Under the pieces are notes generated by a model, which saw nothing but the letters and a program-made list of their open reading frames with translations, was not told where the DNA came from and searched no databases. 54,999 bases of DNA from Gammaproteobacteria bacterium (lineage in GTDB: Bacteria; Pseudomonadota; Gammaproteobacteria; JABHGC01), in assembly GCA_027077805.1 (NCBI GenBank), contig JALWTS010000039.1:93873-148871 (forward strand), given 5' to 3'. This document shows positions 22,476-31,801 of the stretch, piece after piece (the stretch's first letter is position 1; every line of letters begins with the position of its first letter). Position numbers and translations under genes: made by a program.

Positions 22476-23633
22476 ATGATTATTAATTCATTATTAGATA
22501 CGGATTTATATAAATTTACCATGATGCAGGTGGTATTACATCAATTCCCTAATACGCAAGTTGAATACCGTTTTAAATGCCGTAATCAAGGGGTGGACCT
22601 TCGTCCGTATGCAACAGAAATCCAACAAGCGATTAATCAATTATGCCAGCTTAGATTTACTCAAGATGAATTAGATTATTTAGCCAGTTTACCATTTATT
22701 CAATCCAATTTTATTGATTATTTACGTTATTTTCAGTTAAACCCAGACAATGTTCGTATAGAAACCAATCAAGAGTTAGATATTATTATCCAAGGTTCAT
22801 GGTTTCATACCATTTTATTTGAAGTCCCTGTGTTAGCCATTGTCAATGAAATTTATTGCCAACATCAGATGCCAGAACCTGATTATCCAGAAGCTAGACA
22901 ACGACTTAAAGCTAAAATTGATCAAATTCAAGCACTAACTCAGCCTGAGTTATTTAAATTTTCCGATTTTGGTAGCCGACGGCGTTTTTCTAAAATTTGG
23001 CAACAAGAAATGATTACTACTTTGGCTGAAAACGTCCCTAATAGTTTGATAGGCACTAGCAATGTTTATTTTGCCAAGCAATTGGGATTAATGCCCATTG
23101 GTACTATGGCACATGAGTTTTTACAAGCCGCTCAAAGTTTAGGTCCACGTTTAGTGGATAGCCAAAAATTTGCTTTACAAACTTGGGCAAATGAGTATCG
23201 AGGACAATTAGGCATTGCTTTATCAGATGTTTGCGGTATGGATGCCTTTTTGCGGGATTTTGATGCCTATTTTGCGAAACTTTATGATGGAGCGAGACAA
23301 GATTCCGGTGATCCCATTGAATGGGGGGATAAATTAATTCAACACTATCAACAATTAGGCATAGACCCCAAAACCAAACGCATGGTGTTTAGTGATGGCT
23401 TAACAATACCTAAAGCGATTGAAATTTTTCATTATTTTAAAGATAAAGCCCAGGTGAGTTTTGGCATTGGCACTAATTTAAGCAATGATTTTGGGATTAA
23501 GGCCTTACAAATTGTCATCAAAATGACGCAATGTCAAGGTCAACCTGTCGCCAAAATATCAGATTCCCCTGGAAAATTAATGTGTCATGACCAAAGCTAT
23601 TTGAATTATTTACGACAGGTATTTCAATTATGA
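22476..23633 (+). CDS. pncB: nicotinate phosphoribosyltransferase
   Basis: The enzyme converts nicotinate and PRPP to nicotinate mononucleotide in the NAD salvage (Preiss-Handler) route. The 385-residue sequence opens with the typical LLDTDLYKFTMMQVVLHQFP. FSDFGSRRRFS and PIGTMAHEFLQAA (phosphorylated histidine) are clear, as are the phosphate-binding ARQDSGDP and VFSDGL. A strong AGGAG ribosome site precedes the ATG. Its stop overlaps nadE by 4 bases, so the two NAD salvage steps are translationally coupled. Confidence 0.94.
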   Translation: MIINSLLDTDLYKFTMMQVVLHQFPNTQVEYRFKCRNQGVDLRPYATEIQQAINQLCQLRFTQDELDYLASLPFIQSNFIDYLRYFQLNPDNVRIETNQELDIIIQGSWFHTILFEVPVLAIVNEIYCQHQMPEPDYPEARQRLKAKIDQIQALTQPELFKFSDFGSRRRFSKIWQQEMITTLAENVPNSLIGTSNVYFAKQLGLMPIGTMAHEFLQAAQSLGPRLVDSQKFALQTWANEYRGQLGIALSDVCGMDAFLRDFDAYFAKLYDGARQDSGDPIEWGDKLIQHYQQLGIDPKTKRMVFSDGLTIPKAIEIFHYFKDKAQVSFGIGTNLSNDFGIKALQIVIKMTQCQGQPVAKISDSPGKLMCHDQSYLNYLRQVFQL

Positions 23634-25306
23634 AAATCGCATTCGCACAATTAAATTATATCATTGGCGATTTTTCAGGTAATACTGACAAAATTATTAA
23701 AGTAATCAAACACTATGGGAATCAAGCCGATATTATTGTGTTTTCAGAATTAAGTATTTGTGGTTATTATCCTATGGATTTACTGGAGCGTGAAGATTTT
23801 ATACTTGCTCAAAGCCAAAGTCTTGAAGTCATACAAACGACGACAGCGAATATCAAGGCTGCCGTGATTATTGGTGGTATTGATAATAATTCAGAGCAAG
23901 GTAAACCTTGCTATAATGCTTGTTTTATCTATCACCAAGGTCAGGAAATTTTTAAATATCACAAACAATTATTGCCAACCTATAATATTTTTGATGAATC
24001 TCGCCATTTTGCCATTGGGAAATTATCACCAATTTGGCAATATCAAGGCAAGCGTTTCGGATTTTTGATCTGTGAAGATGCTTGGAATCATCAAGCCCCT
24101 TATTTATATGATACTAATCCTGTGGCTGATTTAATGGCTCAAAATTTAGATGCCATTATCAGCTTACACGCCTCACCTGCGAATGAAGGCAAATATCAAC
24201 AACGCTTGCAACGTTTTAGCCAAATCGCCAAAGATTGTCATAGTCCTTTAATTTATGTTAATCAAGTGGGAGGTAATGATGAGTTAATTTTTGATGGCAA
24301 TAGTTTTGTGTTATCCGCTCAGGGCGAATTAATACAACAATTACCCGCATTTAAAACCAGTGCTGACATGATTGATTTAAGCCACGCTCATTCGACTATA
24401 AGTAGTGAATTTGCAACATTATCACCGATTGAAATTTACTATTCCCAGCTATTATTAGGTTTAAGCGATTATGTCAGTAAATGTGGCTTTCAAGGTGTTG
24501 TGATTGGTTCATCAGGGGGAATTGATAGTGCGGTTACCATTGCCTTAGCAAGTTTGGCATTAGGGGCGGACAAAGTGACTGCCATTACTATGCCATCGCC
24601 CTATTCTTCTCAAGGCAGTGTAAATGACTCCCAAGCATTAGCTGACAACTTAGGGATTAAATTATATCATCGCTCTATTAAAGCAGAATATGAGCTTGCC
24701 ATTCAACAATTTGAGCAAACTTTTGGGCAGTCAGCATCAAAACTTACCCATGAAAATATCCAAGCTAGAATTCGTGGCCGAATTTTAATGGAATACTCTA
24801 ATCATTTTGGCTATTTATTATTATCCACAGGCAACAAAAGTGAAACCTCAGTTGGTTATACGACTTTATATGGTGATATGAATGGTGGACTGAATATTTT
24901 AGGGGATTTATACAAAATGGAAGTCTATGCCATTGCTAAGTATATTAATCAAATCAGTGGTAAAATAATAATTCCTGAAAATATTATCACTAAAGCTCCC
25001 TCAGCAGAGCTATCCACAGGACAAAAAGATCAAGATAGTTTGCCTGATTATCCTGTATTAGATGCGATTTTACGTTTGTATATTGAACAAGATTTATTAG
25101 AGCCCGATGATATTCAAGCCAATCAACAAATGATTCAACAATCCGATTTTACCGATATTGATACCATTATCAATAAAGTCGATAAAGCAGAATTTAAACG
25201 GCGGCAATCGCCACCAATTTTAAGAGTTCATGCTCGTTCTTTTGGGATTGGACGACGCTTGCCAATTGCACAAAACTATCAATCGCATCGTTATTTTGAA
25301 ATTTAA
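23630..25306 (+). CDS. nadE: glutamine-dependent NAD+ synthetase
   Basis: The enzyme amidates deamido-NAD to NAD using glutamine-derived ammonia. At 558 aa it is the two-domain form. An N-terminal nitrilase-type glutaminase (about 1-245) has Glu40 in VFSELSICGYYP, a Lys in YHKQLLP and Cys in GFLICEDAWN. The C-terminal synthetase carries the P-loop GSSGGIDSAV and the adenylation region STGNKSETSVGYTTLYGD. It is coupled to pncB upstream and leads after 2 bases into rsmA. Together with nadD at 32.5-33 kb, the window holds most of the nicotinate-to-NAD path. Confidence 0.95.
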   Translation: MKIAFAQLNYIIGDFSGNTDKIIKVIKHYGNQADIIVFSELSICGYYPMDLLEREDFILAQSQSLEVIQTTTANIKAAVIIGGIDNNSEQGKPCYNACFIYHQGQEIFKYHKQLLPTYNIFDESRHFAIGKLSPIWQYQGKRFGFLICEDAWNHQAPYLYDTNPVADLMAQNLDAIISLHASPANEGKYQQRLQRFSQIAKDCHSPLIYVNQVGGNDELIFDGNSFVLSAQGELIQQLPAFKTSADMIDLSHAHSTISSEFATLSPIEIYYSQLLLGLSDYVSKCGFQGVVIGSSGGIDSAVTIALASLALGADKVTAITMPSPYSSQGSVNDSQALADNLGIKLYHRSIKAEYELAIQQFEQTFGQSASKLTHENIQARIRGRILMEYSNHFGYLLLSTGNKSETSVGYTTLYGDMNGGLNILGDLYKMEVYAIAKYINQISGKIIIPENIITKAPSAELSTGQKDQDSLPDYPVLDAILRLYIEQDLLEPDDIQANQQMIQQSDFTDIDTIINKVDKAEFKRRQSPPILRVHARSFGIGRRLPIAQNYQSHRYFEI

Positions 25307-25308
25307 CC

Positions 25309-26109
25309 ATGATTACGGCAAAAAAGCGATTTGGTCAAAATTTTTTAATTGATAAGCATATTATCAATCAAATTTTAGCAGTATTTAAGCCTGAACCTAC
25401 CGATAATGTGGTAGAAATTGGTGCAGGGCAAGGTGCTTTAACCTTGCCTTTGCTTAAAATATTAGCACATCTTGATATTATTGAATTGGATCAAGATATG
25501 ATTGCTATTCTCCACAAAAAACTTGGCTTATACCAGGACCATTATAGCTTACATCCTCAAGATGCTTTGCAGTTTGATTTTAAGGATTTAATTAAACTCA
25601 AAACCAATACTCAAACCAAGCAACTGCGAATGATTGGTAACTTACCCTACAACATATCCACCCCCTTATTATTTCATTTATTAAGCTATTCGCCCTTAAT
25701 CCAAGATATGTATTTTATGTTGCAACAAGAAGTCGTCGATAGAATTTGTGCGAAACCTGATTCTAAACCATATGGACGTTTGTCAGTGATGATTCAAGCC
25801 TATTGTCAAACCCATGCGTTATTTACGGTCGCTCCTGAATGTTTTAGACCGATTCCTAAGGTAAATTCGGGTTTTATCCAACTCATCCCTTACCAGAATT
25901 CCCCTTTTGAGATTCAATCTCATGGACAGTTTGCTACTATTGTTAAAACTGCCTTTAGTCAACGCCGAAAAACCATTAAGAATAATTTAAAATCATGTTT
26001 TACAGCACAACAATTCATAGAATTAGATATCGATCCCCAAGCTAGGGCTGAGAATCTGACAGTCGCACAATTTGTTATCCTTTCCAATCACTTCAACGCA
26101 ACTCTTTAG
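25309..26109 (+). CDS. rsmA: 16S rRNA dimethyladenosine transferase KsgA
   Basis: KsgA dimethylates two adjacent adenosines near the 3' end of 16S rRNA (A1518/A1519 in E. coli numbering) during small-subunit maturation. At 266 aa it has [14 protein letters not shown] at the start, the SAM-binding [15 protein letters not shown], the catalytic NLPYNIS motif and the C-terminal [11 protein letters not shown]. It starts 2 bases after nadE and ends in a 17-base convergent overlap with ispH. Confidence 0.95.
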   Translation: MITAKKRFGQNFLIDKHIINQILAVFKPEPTDNVVEIGAGQGALTLPLLKILAHLDIIELDQDMIAILHKKLGLYQDHYSLHPQDALQFDFKDLIKLKTNTQTKQLRMIGNLPYNISTPLLFHLLSYSPLIQDMYFMLQQEVVDRICAKPDSKPYGRLSVMIQAYCQTHALFTVAPECFRPIPKVNSGFIQLIPYQNSPFEIQSHGQFATIVKTAFSQRRKTIKNNLKSCFTAQQFIELDIDPQARAENLTVAQFVILSNHFNATL

Positions 26110-27016
26110 GCAAAGAAAATACAATATTCTCTTGTTTACCCTGTTGATTTTCAACAAACTCTGCTCCCCATTGTTTTAAGCGTTCCAGCACTTGTTCCAC
26201 TAAAATTTCAGGAGCAGAAGCACCAGCAGTTACGCCAATAGTTTGGCAATTTTCTATCCAATTAACATCAATATCATCCGCACCATCAATTAAATACGAC
26301 GGTTTATTGACTTTCGTAACAATTTCTTTTAACCGATTAGAATTAGAACTATTGGCAGATCCAACGACTAAAACCATATCACAACTTTGAGCCAGTTGTT
26401 TGACGGCATCTTGACGGTTTTGGGTCGCATAACAAATATCATCTTTTTTGGGTTCATGAATTTTAGGAAAACGTTGTTTCAGTGCGGTAATAATTGCTTG
26501 GGTATCATCGACTGATAAGGTTGTTTGGGTCACATAAGCCATTAAATCAGGGTTATGAACCGTAAGTTTGGCAACATCCGCAACATTTTCCACTAAATAA
26601 ATGCCTTCACCATGATACTGACCCATAGTCCCTTCGACTTCAGGATGCCCCGCATGACCAATTAAAATCACCTCAATGCCTTTTTTACTAAAACTTGCTA
26701 CTTCCATATGCACTTTGGTGACTAAAGGACAAGTCGCGTCAAATACTTGCAATTGTCGTTGTTCTGTTTGACTTTTAACTTGTTGTGCCACACCATGGGC
26801 ACTAAAAATCACCGTAGCTTGTTCAGGAATTTGGGCGATTTCATCGACAAAAATCGCGCCACGTTGGCGTAAATTATCGACTACAAAGCGATTATGCACT
26901 ACTTCATGGCGAACATAAATTGGGGCACCAAATAATTCTAAGGCACGATCTACAATGGCAATGGCTCTATCTACGCCTGCACAAAAGCCTCTAGGATTGG
27001 CTAAGATTACTTTCAT
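26093..27016 (-). CDS. ispH: 4-hydroxy-3-methylbut-2-enyl diphosphate reductase
   Basis: IspH performs the last step of the MEP isoprenoid pathway, giving IPP and DMAPP. The 307-residue protein keeps the three iron-sulfur cysteines in [21 protein letters not shown] and [10 protein letters not shown], and the substrate-binding [11 protein letters not shown]. It ends VFSLPKELR without the short tail seen in E. coli. Two stem-loops without a T-tract lie upstream, between it and the Rossmann gene. It may be co-transcribed with that gene. Confidence 0.95.
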   Translation of the reverse strand: MKVILANPRGFCAGVDRAIAIVDRALELFGAPIYVRHEVVHNRFVVDNLRQRGAIFVDEIAQIPEQATVIFSAHGVAQQVKSQTEQRQLQVFDATCPLVTKVHMEVASFSKKGIEVILIGHAGHPEVEGTMGQYHGEGIYLVENVADVAKLTVHNPDLMAYVTQTTLSVDDTQAIITALKQRFPKIHEPKKDDICYATQNRQDAVKQLAQSCDMVLVVGSANSSNSNRLKEIVTKVNKPSYLIDGADDIDVNWIENCQTIGVTAGASAPEILVEQVLERLKQWGAEFVENQQGKQENIVFSLPKELR

Positions 27017-27106
27017 TAATTTTCTCGATTCCTATTAGTGTTCGGGTAAATAGGGGACTCAATAAGTTGTCTTATTAACGCCCCTAAGTTACGAAGGGCT
27101 TAGGGC

Positions 27107-27871
27107 TTATCTCAGCTGTGCCTGAATTTGGCGTAATTTGGACACTTCTAAATCATGTTGATCGGCTAATTTTAAGGCACGTTGTAAGCGTCCAGGAGCA
27201 GATCGTCCCATACATTTATGATTAGGATCACCATTAAAAGTGCTTAATAAGCCTTGCATTAGCTGATCCCGATCTAATATTTGTTTGACTAAAGATTCCT
27301 GAATATCTATCACTTCATGGGCAATTTCATGCGTTAAATCTTGATGATTTTCCCATAATTCCCCTACTGTCCCACCAACAACTAAACCTGCAATATTCGA
27401 GCTTAAAATATAGACATTTTTTAGCACTAATTCTTGTAACAAATCTTGGGTGTCCGTTACAATTTTAGTATCAATTCCCAAGGTAGCTAAAGCATCTGCA
27501 ATCAATTGCGCTTGTTCACCATAAATGGGTGATGGCACAATGACTTTAAATTCTTGCCCCGGTTTTTTCTCAAACCATACCGAAATCACCGTCGGGTTGA
27601 GTTGATAATTTTGCCAATCTTGGGGTAATAGCTCATTTTGTAACAAAATCACTTGCTTATGCCAAACTGACGGTAAATCAGTTAAGATGGGGTGTAAATC
27701 ATTTTCAGCCACTGCTACTAATACCGCCGTTGGCTTCGGAATCTGTTTTGCTACTTCTGCCATATTTATAGCACGCGTTACAGGATAAATGGGATAGCCT
27801 AAACGTAATAAGCCTCTCGCAAATACACCGCCCATTTCGCCTATACCGATAATTATGATAGGATCAAACAT
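27107..27871 (-). CDS. NAD(P)-binding Rossmann-fold protein of unknown function
   Basis: This 254-residue protein opens with a dinucleotide-binding strand and turn (IIIIGIGEMGGVFARGLLRLG, a GxGxMG-like loop). A mostly helical C-terminal half contains a conserved-looking NHKCMGRSAPGRLQRAL segment. The layout resembles ketopantoate reductase or 6-phosphogluconate dehydrogenase relatives, but the catalytic Lys/Glu pattern of PanE is not evident. I chose the ATG at 27871, with GAAGG upstream, over a TTG at 27886. It lies just upstream of ispH on the same strand. Confidence 0.6.
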   Translation of the reverse strand: MFDPIIIIGIGEMGGVFARGLLRLGYPIYPVTRAINMAEVAKQIPKPTAVLVAVAENDLHPILTDLPSVWHKQVILLQNELLPQDWQNYQLNPTVISVWFEKKPGQEFKVIVPSPIYGEQAQLIADALATLGIDTKIVTDTQDLLQELVLKNVYILSSNIAGLVVGGTVGELWENHQDLTHEIAHEVIDIQESLVKQILDRDQLMQGLLSTFNGDPNHKCMGRSAPGRLQRALKLADQHDLEVSKLRQIQAQLR

Positions 27872-27935
27872 TAATAATACCTTCAAATAAAATTTTCATA
27901 ATAATTGCTAAGATATTCTACTTGAGAAAGCGTTT

Positions 27936-28544
27936 GTGAACAATCCATTGCCATTAATTCACTGCACTTGTTGCGGATTAATTCAACAACTCCCCGAAAT
28001 TCCTAAAAACCATAAAGCGGTTTGTTATCGTTGTCATACCCCATTACCGCAATGTCGTATGTGGTATAATCAACTGACCACTTCTTTTGCGATTTCTGCC
28101 TTATTATTATATTTTCCTGCGATTTTATTACCCTTATTAAAAATTGAAAAATTAGGCTATGCCAGTGAAGATAGTCTATTACAAGGGGTGATGACCTTAT
28201 TTTCTCAAGAATATTATCTAGTAGGCATGGTAGTATTATTATTTTCCATTATTTTCCCGCCACTAAAATTACTTGCTCTCATTGGTTTAAGCAGTTTTTT
28301 TCGAGATTTACAACATAAACATAAAGCCTTAGTTTATCATTTGGTGGAATTTATTGGGCGTTGGGGGATGTTGGATGTGATGTTAGTAGCAATATTAGTG
28401 GCATTTGTTAAATTAGGGGATTTAATTAGTATTCAGGCAGGCAGTGGTTTGATTGCTTTTACTTGTATGGTGTTGTTTAGTTTGTTAGCGAGTTTTTGTT
28501 TTCATCCCTATTGTTTATGGGCTAAAGCTACAAAGGATTTATAA
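27936..28544 (+). CDS. pqiA: PqiA-like membrane protein, single domain
   Basis: This inner-membrane protein (202 aa) works with MCE proteins in lipid traffic between membranes. A rubredoxin-like zinc ribbon (C10-x2-C13 and C30-x2-C33) is followed by four membrane helices. E. coli PqiA has two such modules in over 400 residues. Here there is one, as in the related YebS/LetA-type halves. The start is a GTG at 27936 with GAGAAAG upstream. The stop shares one base with the start of the pqiB-like gene, so they form an operon. Confidence 0.75.
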   Translation: MNNPLPLIHCTCCGLIQQLPEIPKNHKAVCYRCHTPLPQCRMWYNQLTTSFAISALLLYFPAILLPLLKIEKLGYASEDSLLQGVMTLFSQEYYLVGMVVLLFSIIFPPLKLLALIGLSSFFRDLQHKHKALVYHLVEFIGRWGMLDVMLVAILVAFVKLGDLISIQAGSGLIAFTCMVLFSLLASFCFHPYCLWAKATKDL

Positions 28545-29929
28545 TGGATACAGCAATAGTACAAGCCAAAAAAACCCAATTGTGGCTATGGTTTCTCCCT
28601 CTAGCAACCTTATTTGTTATTATTGGCTTAGTGGTAGAATCTTGGCAACAACAAGGTACGGTAATACAAATCCAATTTTCCCACGGTTATGGCTTAAAAG
28701 CAGGCGATGAATTACGGTATCGTGGCATTAGCGTGGGTAAAGTTGAAAAAGTCGTCTTATTTGATCAGACTTTAGAACAAATCCAAGTTACAGTCAGATT
28801 ACACACCCAAGCCGAAAGTTTAGCCAGTCAAGGCAGTTTGTTTTGGATTGTACGCCCGAAATTAAGTTTAGATAGTGTTAAAGGTTTGGATACCTTACTG
28901 GGCAATAAATATTTAGCGGTGATTCCAGGACAAGGTGAACCTAAGACCTTATTCATTGGCTTAGAACAACCCCCTTTACTTGAAGTGATGGAACAAGGTG
29001 GTTTAACTATTATTTTACAAGCCAAACGTTTAGGAGGTTTGCAATCGGGCAGTCAAATTTATTACCGACAAATTCCTATTGGAACGGTTTTATCAGTAGC
29101 GCTTGCCAGTGATGCCAGTGCTATTGAAGCCAAAGCCTATATTTCACCGCAATACAGCTATTTAATCCGAGAACATAACCAGTTTTGGCAAGTCAGTGGT
29201 TTTCAATTAGAAGCAGGTCTAACAGGATTTTCCTTAGAATTAGACTCACTGCAAGGTTTAATTCAGGGAGGCATTGAAATGGCAATTCCACCACAAGCAG
29301 GTCAAGCCATTTCTGAACAACATCGATTTTTCATTCATCCACAAGCCAAAAAAGAATGGTTGGAATGGCAACCTAATCTCATTTCACCGCAACAACTGCA
29401 ATTACCTAAAAATTTGCCCCAACCGCAAGCAGTTAACCTCAGTTGGCGCTATCGTAATTATGCCTTTTTGAAAAAATCGCGCCAGCGTCAGGGTTGGGTA
29501 TTAGCGGATGAGAAGGGTTTTATTGGTTTAGCCGATTTATTGACTATTCCAGATGATGCCATTGAGGATAGTGTAAATTTGGAAATCAATCAACAAATGA
29601 TTCCCTTAAGTCAACATTTTAAACAACAACAAATTATAGCCATTCCTGCTCAAGCCAGTTTTCCCTCTAAATTTAAATCACGAATAACCACGACACCTGA
29701 AGATACCTTAATTTTAGCTGATCCGAATAAACCATTAAAAGCCGTTTCAGCAACAAGATATACGCCTAAAGAACAAGTATGGTGGCTGGACCCAACGCTA
29801 AAATTTAGCAATGCTTGGCATGGGGCAAGCGTACTTTCTCGTCAAGACGGTGCGGTGTTAGGATTTTTATCACTAAGCCAAGAACCCGCAATGGTCATTC
29901 TGTTCACAGAAGCGAAAATTGAGCAATAG
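28544..29929 (+). CDS. pqiB: PqiB-like MCE-domain protein with unusual C-terminal region
   Basis: This 461-residue protein has one N-terminal membrane helix (about 12-32) and a periplasmic part with two readable MCE domains: about 40-115 (YGLKAGDELRYRGISVGKV) and 155-220 (LGGLQSGSQIYYRQIPIGTV). MCE proteins form hexameric tunnels for lipids. E. coli PqiB has three MCE domains. The region from about 290 to 461 here does not look like MCE and has a beta-rich SVLSRQDGAVLGFLSL ending. No PqiC lipoprotein gene follows. The family call is good, the orthology to PqiB less so. Confidence 0.78.
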   Translation: MDTAIVQAKKTQLWLWFLPLATLFVIIGLVVESWQQQGTVIQIQFSHGYGLKAGDELRYRGISVGKVEKVVLFDQTLEQIQVTVRLHTQAESLASQGSLFWIVRPKLSLDSVKGLDTLLGNKYLAVIPGQGEPKTLFIGLEQPPLLEVMEQGGLTIILQAKRLGGLQSGSQIYYRQIPIGTVLSVALASDASAIEAKAYISPQYSYLIREHNQFWQVSGFQLEAGLTGFSLELDSLQGLIQGGIEMAIPPQAGQAISEQHRFFIHPQAKKEWLEWQPNLISPQQLQLPKNLPQPQAVNLSWRYRNYAFLKKSRQRQGWVLADEKGFIGLADLLTIPDDAIEDSVNLEINQQMIPLSQHFKQQQIIAIPAQASFPSKFKSRITTTPEDTLILADPNKPLKAVSATRYTPKEQVWWLDPTLKFSNAWHGASVLSRQDGAVLGFLSLSQEPAMVILFTEAKIEQ

Positions 29930-30073
29930 CTCACATCACAATGACAAACTAGCTCACAAAATCAGTATCTGTCTTTGTTTGCCTATAAAAGTGTGATCTA
30001 GTTACAATTTCTCCTAGCAACTTTTCTCTAAACTAGATTCAAATAAAAAATTAAACCCCAAAGGAGAAATAAT

Positions 30074-30496
30074 ATGATTCAAAGAATTGATTATGGTAAC
30101 AGCAAATTTAATATAAATAAATTTACCAAAGAAGCAAGAAAGTTTTCTAGCATTCATTTAGAGGTGAATGGTTTATTAAACCATTCTAATCGTATGATTC
30201 AGGTGGAAGTAACTGAACATTTAGTCGAAACCATTTTGGATTTCAATGATTGGTTAAAACAATTGGAATCCGCATGGTTAAACAATGAATTAAGTTTAGA
30301 GCAAACCCAATTTTTATTTAAGCAACAAGACCATGTAATTGAAGATTTAGACTATAAAGTCTTGTATATTTCGTCATTATTACGAGGTCATAATCATGTG
30401 CTACCCATACAACGTTTGCAACAAAGTTTTGAGGAAATGGAAGCCAATTATGATAGTTTTAACCAAAAACTCATGGCAACTCATACTTATCATTGA
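30074..30496 (+). CDS. unknown 140-residue helical protein
   Basis: I do not recognise this gene. It has an excellent AAGGAGA ribosome site 7 bases before the ATG and is followed by a strong terminator, so it is very likely expressed alone. The protein is soluble, without cysteine, signal peptide or membrane helix. The C-terminal half appears helical, with many Gln, Leu and acidic residues (RLQQSFEEMEANYDSFNQK). A single-gene transcription unit with strong signals suggests an abundant or regulated small protein. Confidence 0.7.
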   Translation: MIQRIDYGNSKFNINKFTKEARKFSSIHLEVNGLLNHSNRMIQVEVTEHLVETILDFNDWLKQLESAWLNNELSLEQTQFLFKQQDHVIEDLDYKVLYISSLLRGHNHVLPIQRLQQSFEEMEANYDSFNQKLMATHTYH

Positions 30497-30539
30497 TTTA
30501 ATAAAAAAATCCGGCGACACACACACGCCATACAAGGTG

Positions 30540-30570
30540 AAAGAAGCGGGTTTCAGCTCGCTTCTTTTTT
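30540..30570 (+). terminator. intrinsic terminator after the 30.1-30.5 kb gene
   Basis: A 9-bp stem (AAAGAAGCG at 30540-30548 with CGCTTCTTT at 30559-30567) and a 10-base loop run into TTTTTT. It lies 43 bases past the stop of the unknown gene and directly before the convergent stop of the cobalamin adenosyltransferase gene. Confidence 0.85.
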
Positions 30571-30572
30571 AT

Positions 30573-31106
30573 TTAAGATTTATCCCAGACCGTTTCTGTT
30601 TGTTGTTGTTGTTGTAAAATTATTCTGACCATAATGAACAACAAATCTGACAAACGATTTAAATACTTTAAACTTTCAGGGTTTATGGTTGTTTCAGTAG
30701 ATAATTTAACCAAATGACGCTCCGCACGCCGACAAATACTACGAGCAAAATGACAATGCGAAACTAGTAACGAACCATTTGGCAAAATAAATTGTTTTAA
30801 TGGGGGCAGTTGTTGGCTATAGTCATCCATCCATTGTTCTAATTGCCTAACCATTTCATCTGTAATTTGGCATTCCATTGCCAAAGCTAATTCTGCCCCA
30901 AAATGAAATAATTGATCTTGTATGGTGAATAATTTTTTGGCGAAATCTTCTGGGGGGTGATAGGCTAGAATCAGGCCTAAACTGCTATTTAATTCATCAA
31001 TATCGCCAATAACCTCAACTCTAAGTTCACTTTTTGCTAAACGTTGCCCATTGGCTAAGCTAGTTTTACCCTGATCACCTGTACGAGTATAAATCCTTAC
31101 TGCCAT
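30573..31106 (-). CDS. PduO-type cob(I)alamin adenosyltransferase
   Basis: The enzyme transfers adenosyl from ATP to cob(I)alamin, making adenosylcobalamin. The 177-residue sequence has the trimeric PduO/MMAB signatures: TRTGDQGKTSLANG at 7-20, GDIDELNSSLG at 34-44, FARSICRRAERH near 120 and YLNRLSDLLF at 148-157. It is the last gene of a minus-strand chain and overlaps the sulfotransferase gene by 10 bases. No other B12 gene is nearby, so it may serve salvage of imported corrinoid. Confidence 0.9.
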   Translation of the reverse strand: MAVRIYTRTGDQGKTSLANGQRLAKSELRVEVIGDIDELNSSLGLILAYHPPEDFAKKLFTIQDQLFHFGAELALAMECQITDEMVRQLEQWMDDYSQQLPPLKQFILPNGSLLVSHCHFARSICRRAERHLVKLSTETTINPESLKYLNRLSDLLFIMVRIILQQQQQTETVWDKS

Positions 31107-31801
31107 AATGCTAATATCTCTGGTTTTATCGTATCAATCACATATTGTTTATCCATATTAGTGTACATTTCCTGATGACTGCCCCCTTTCCACGGTACAA
31201 TGCCTGTTAATTCAGGTTGATTAATTTGCCTTAAGGGCAATTGCAAGCGTTGGGCAATGTTAGTTAAACTAGCATTAAATTGATTCACTAAATCCTCATA
31301 ACGTAAGACATGAATAGGATAATAACGGCTGGCTTCCAACCAACCTATCACATGGGCTTGCCAGCGGGCTAACATGCTTGGATATTGTTTGCGTTGCCAA
31401 CGCAAACACGACCCTTGCGGTTCTGCTCGAATAAACTCTGAAATACTATTCACCTTAGGTGCTTCTAGCCAAGACAAGCATTTAGAAAATTGATAATATG
31501 AGGCTAGGGTATCTTGTGGATGGCGAATAATATAAAACAACTGATATTCATGACTAAAATAATCCAACATCCCATCAAAAAATTCAACGGAATAATGCGA
31601 TTTCATTATATTTTTAACGTGTTTCCCCTGAAATTGTTTTAAATAACGCTCTAATTCAGGCGTTGCCCAAATATCAACTCCTAAAACAAAATCCAATAAC
31701 CAATAAGGCTGAGCAATATAATCAAAATGATCCGCAATAGATTTCATTAAAAAATGCGTGCCTGAGCGGTGGTGGCTGATAACCACGACTTTTTTTTTCA
31801 T
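31097..31801 (-). CDS. sulfotransferase-family protein
   Basis: This 234-residue protein starts with a beta strand and a PAPS 5'-phosphosulfate loop (HHRSGTHFL at 10-18). It keeps the 3'-phosphate motif IIRHPQDTLASYY near residue 90, as in sulfotransferase-1-like enzymes that sulfate small molecules, lipids or carbohydrates. The substrate is unknown. The ATG lies on an A9 tract (MKKK), and it overlaps the PIN gene by 4 bases and the adenosyltransferase gene by 10. Such an enzyme linked to a toxin-antitoxin pair is unusual. Confidence 0.8.
   Translation of the reverse strand: MKKKVVVISHHRSGTHFLMKSIADHFDYIAQPYWLLDFVLGVDIWATPELERYLKQFQGKHVKNIMKSHYSVEFFDGMLDYFSHEYQLFYIIRHPQDTLASYYQFSKCLSWLEAPKVNSISEFIRAEPQGSCLRWQRKQYPSMLARWQAHVIGWLEASRYYPIHVLRYEDLVNQFNASLTNIAQRLQLPLRQINQPELTGIVPWKGGSHQEMYTNMDKQYVIDTIKPEILALWQ

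Noticed and set aside
24831..24839. Perfect DnaA box TTATCCACA
   Set aside because: It is single, lies inside nadE coding a conserved LSTG segment, and has no neighbouring boxes or AT-rich unwinding element.
29928..29959. Short direct repeat TAGCTCACA after pqiB
   Set aside because: Two 9-base copies in a non-coding gap are too little for an attachment site or repeat family, and no mobile gene is near.
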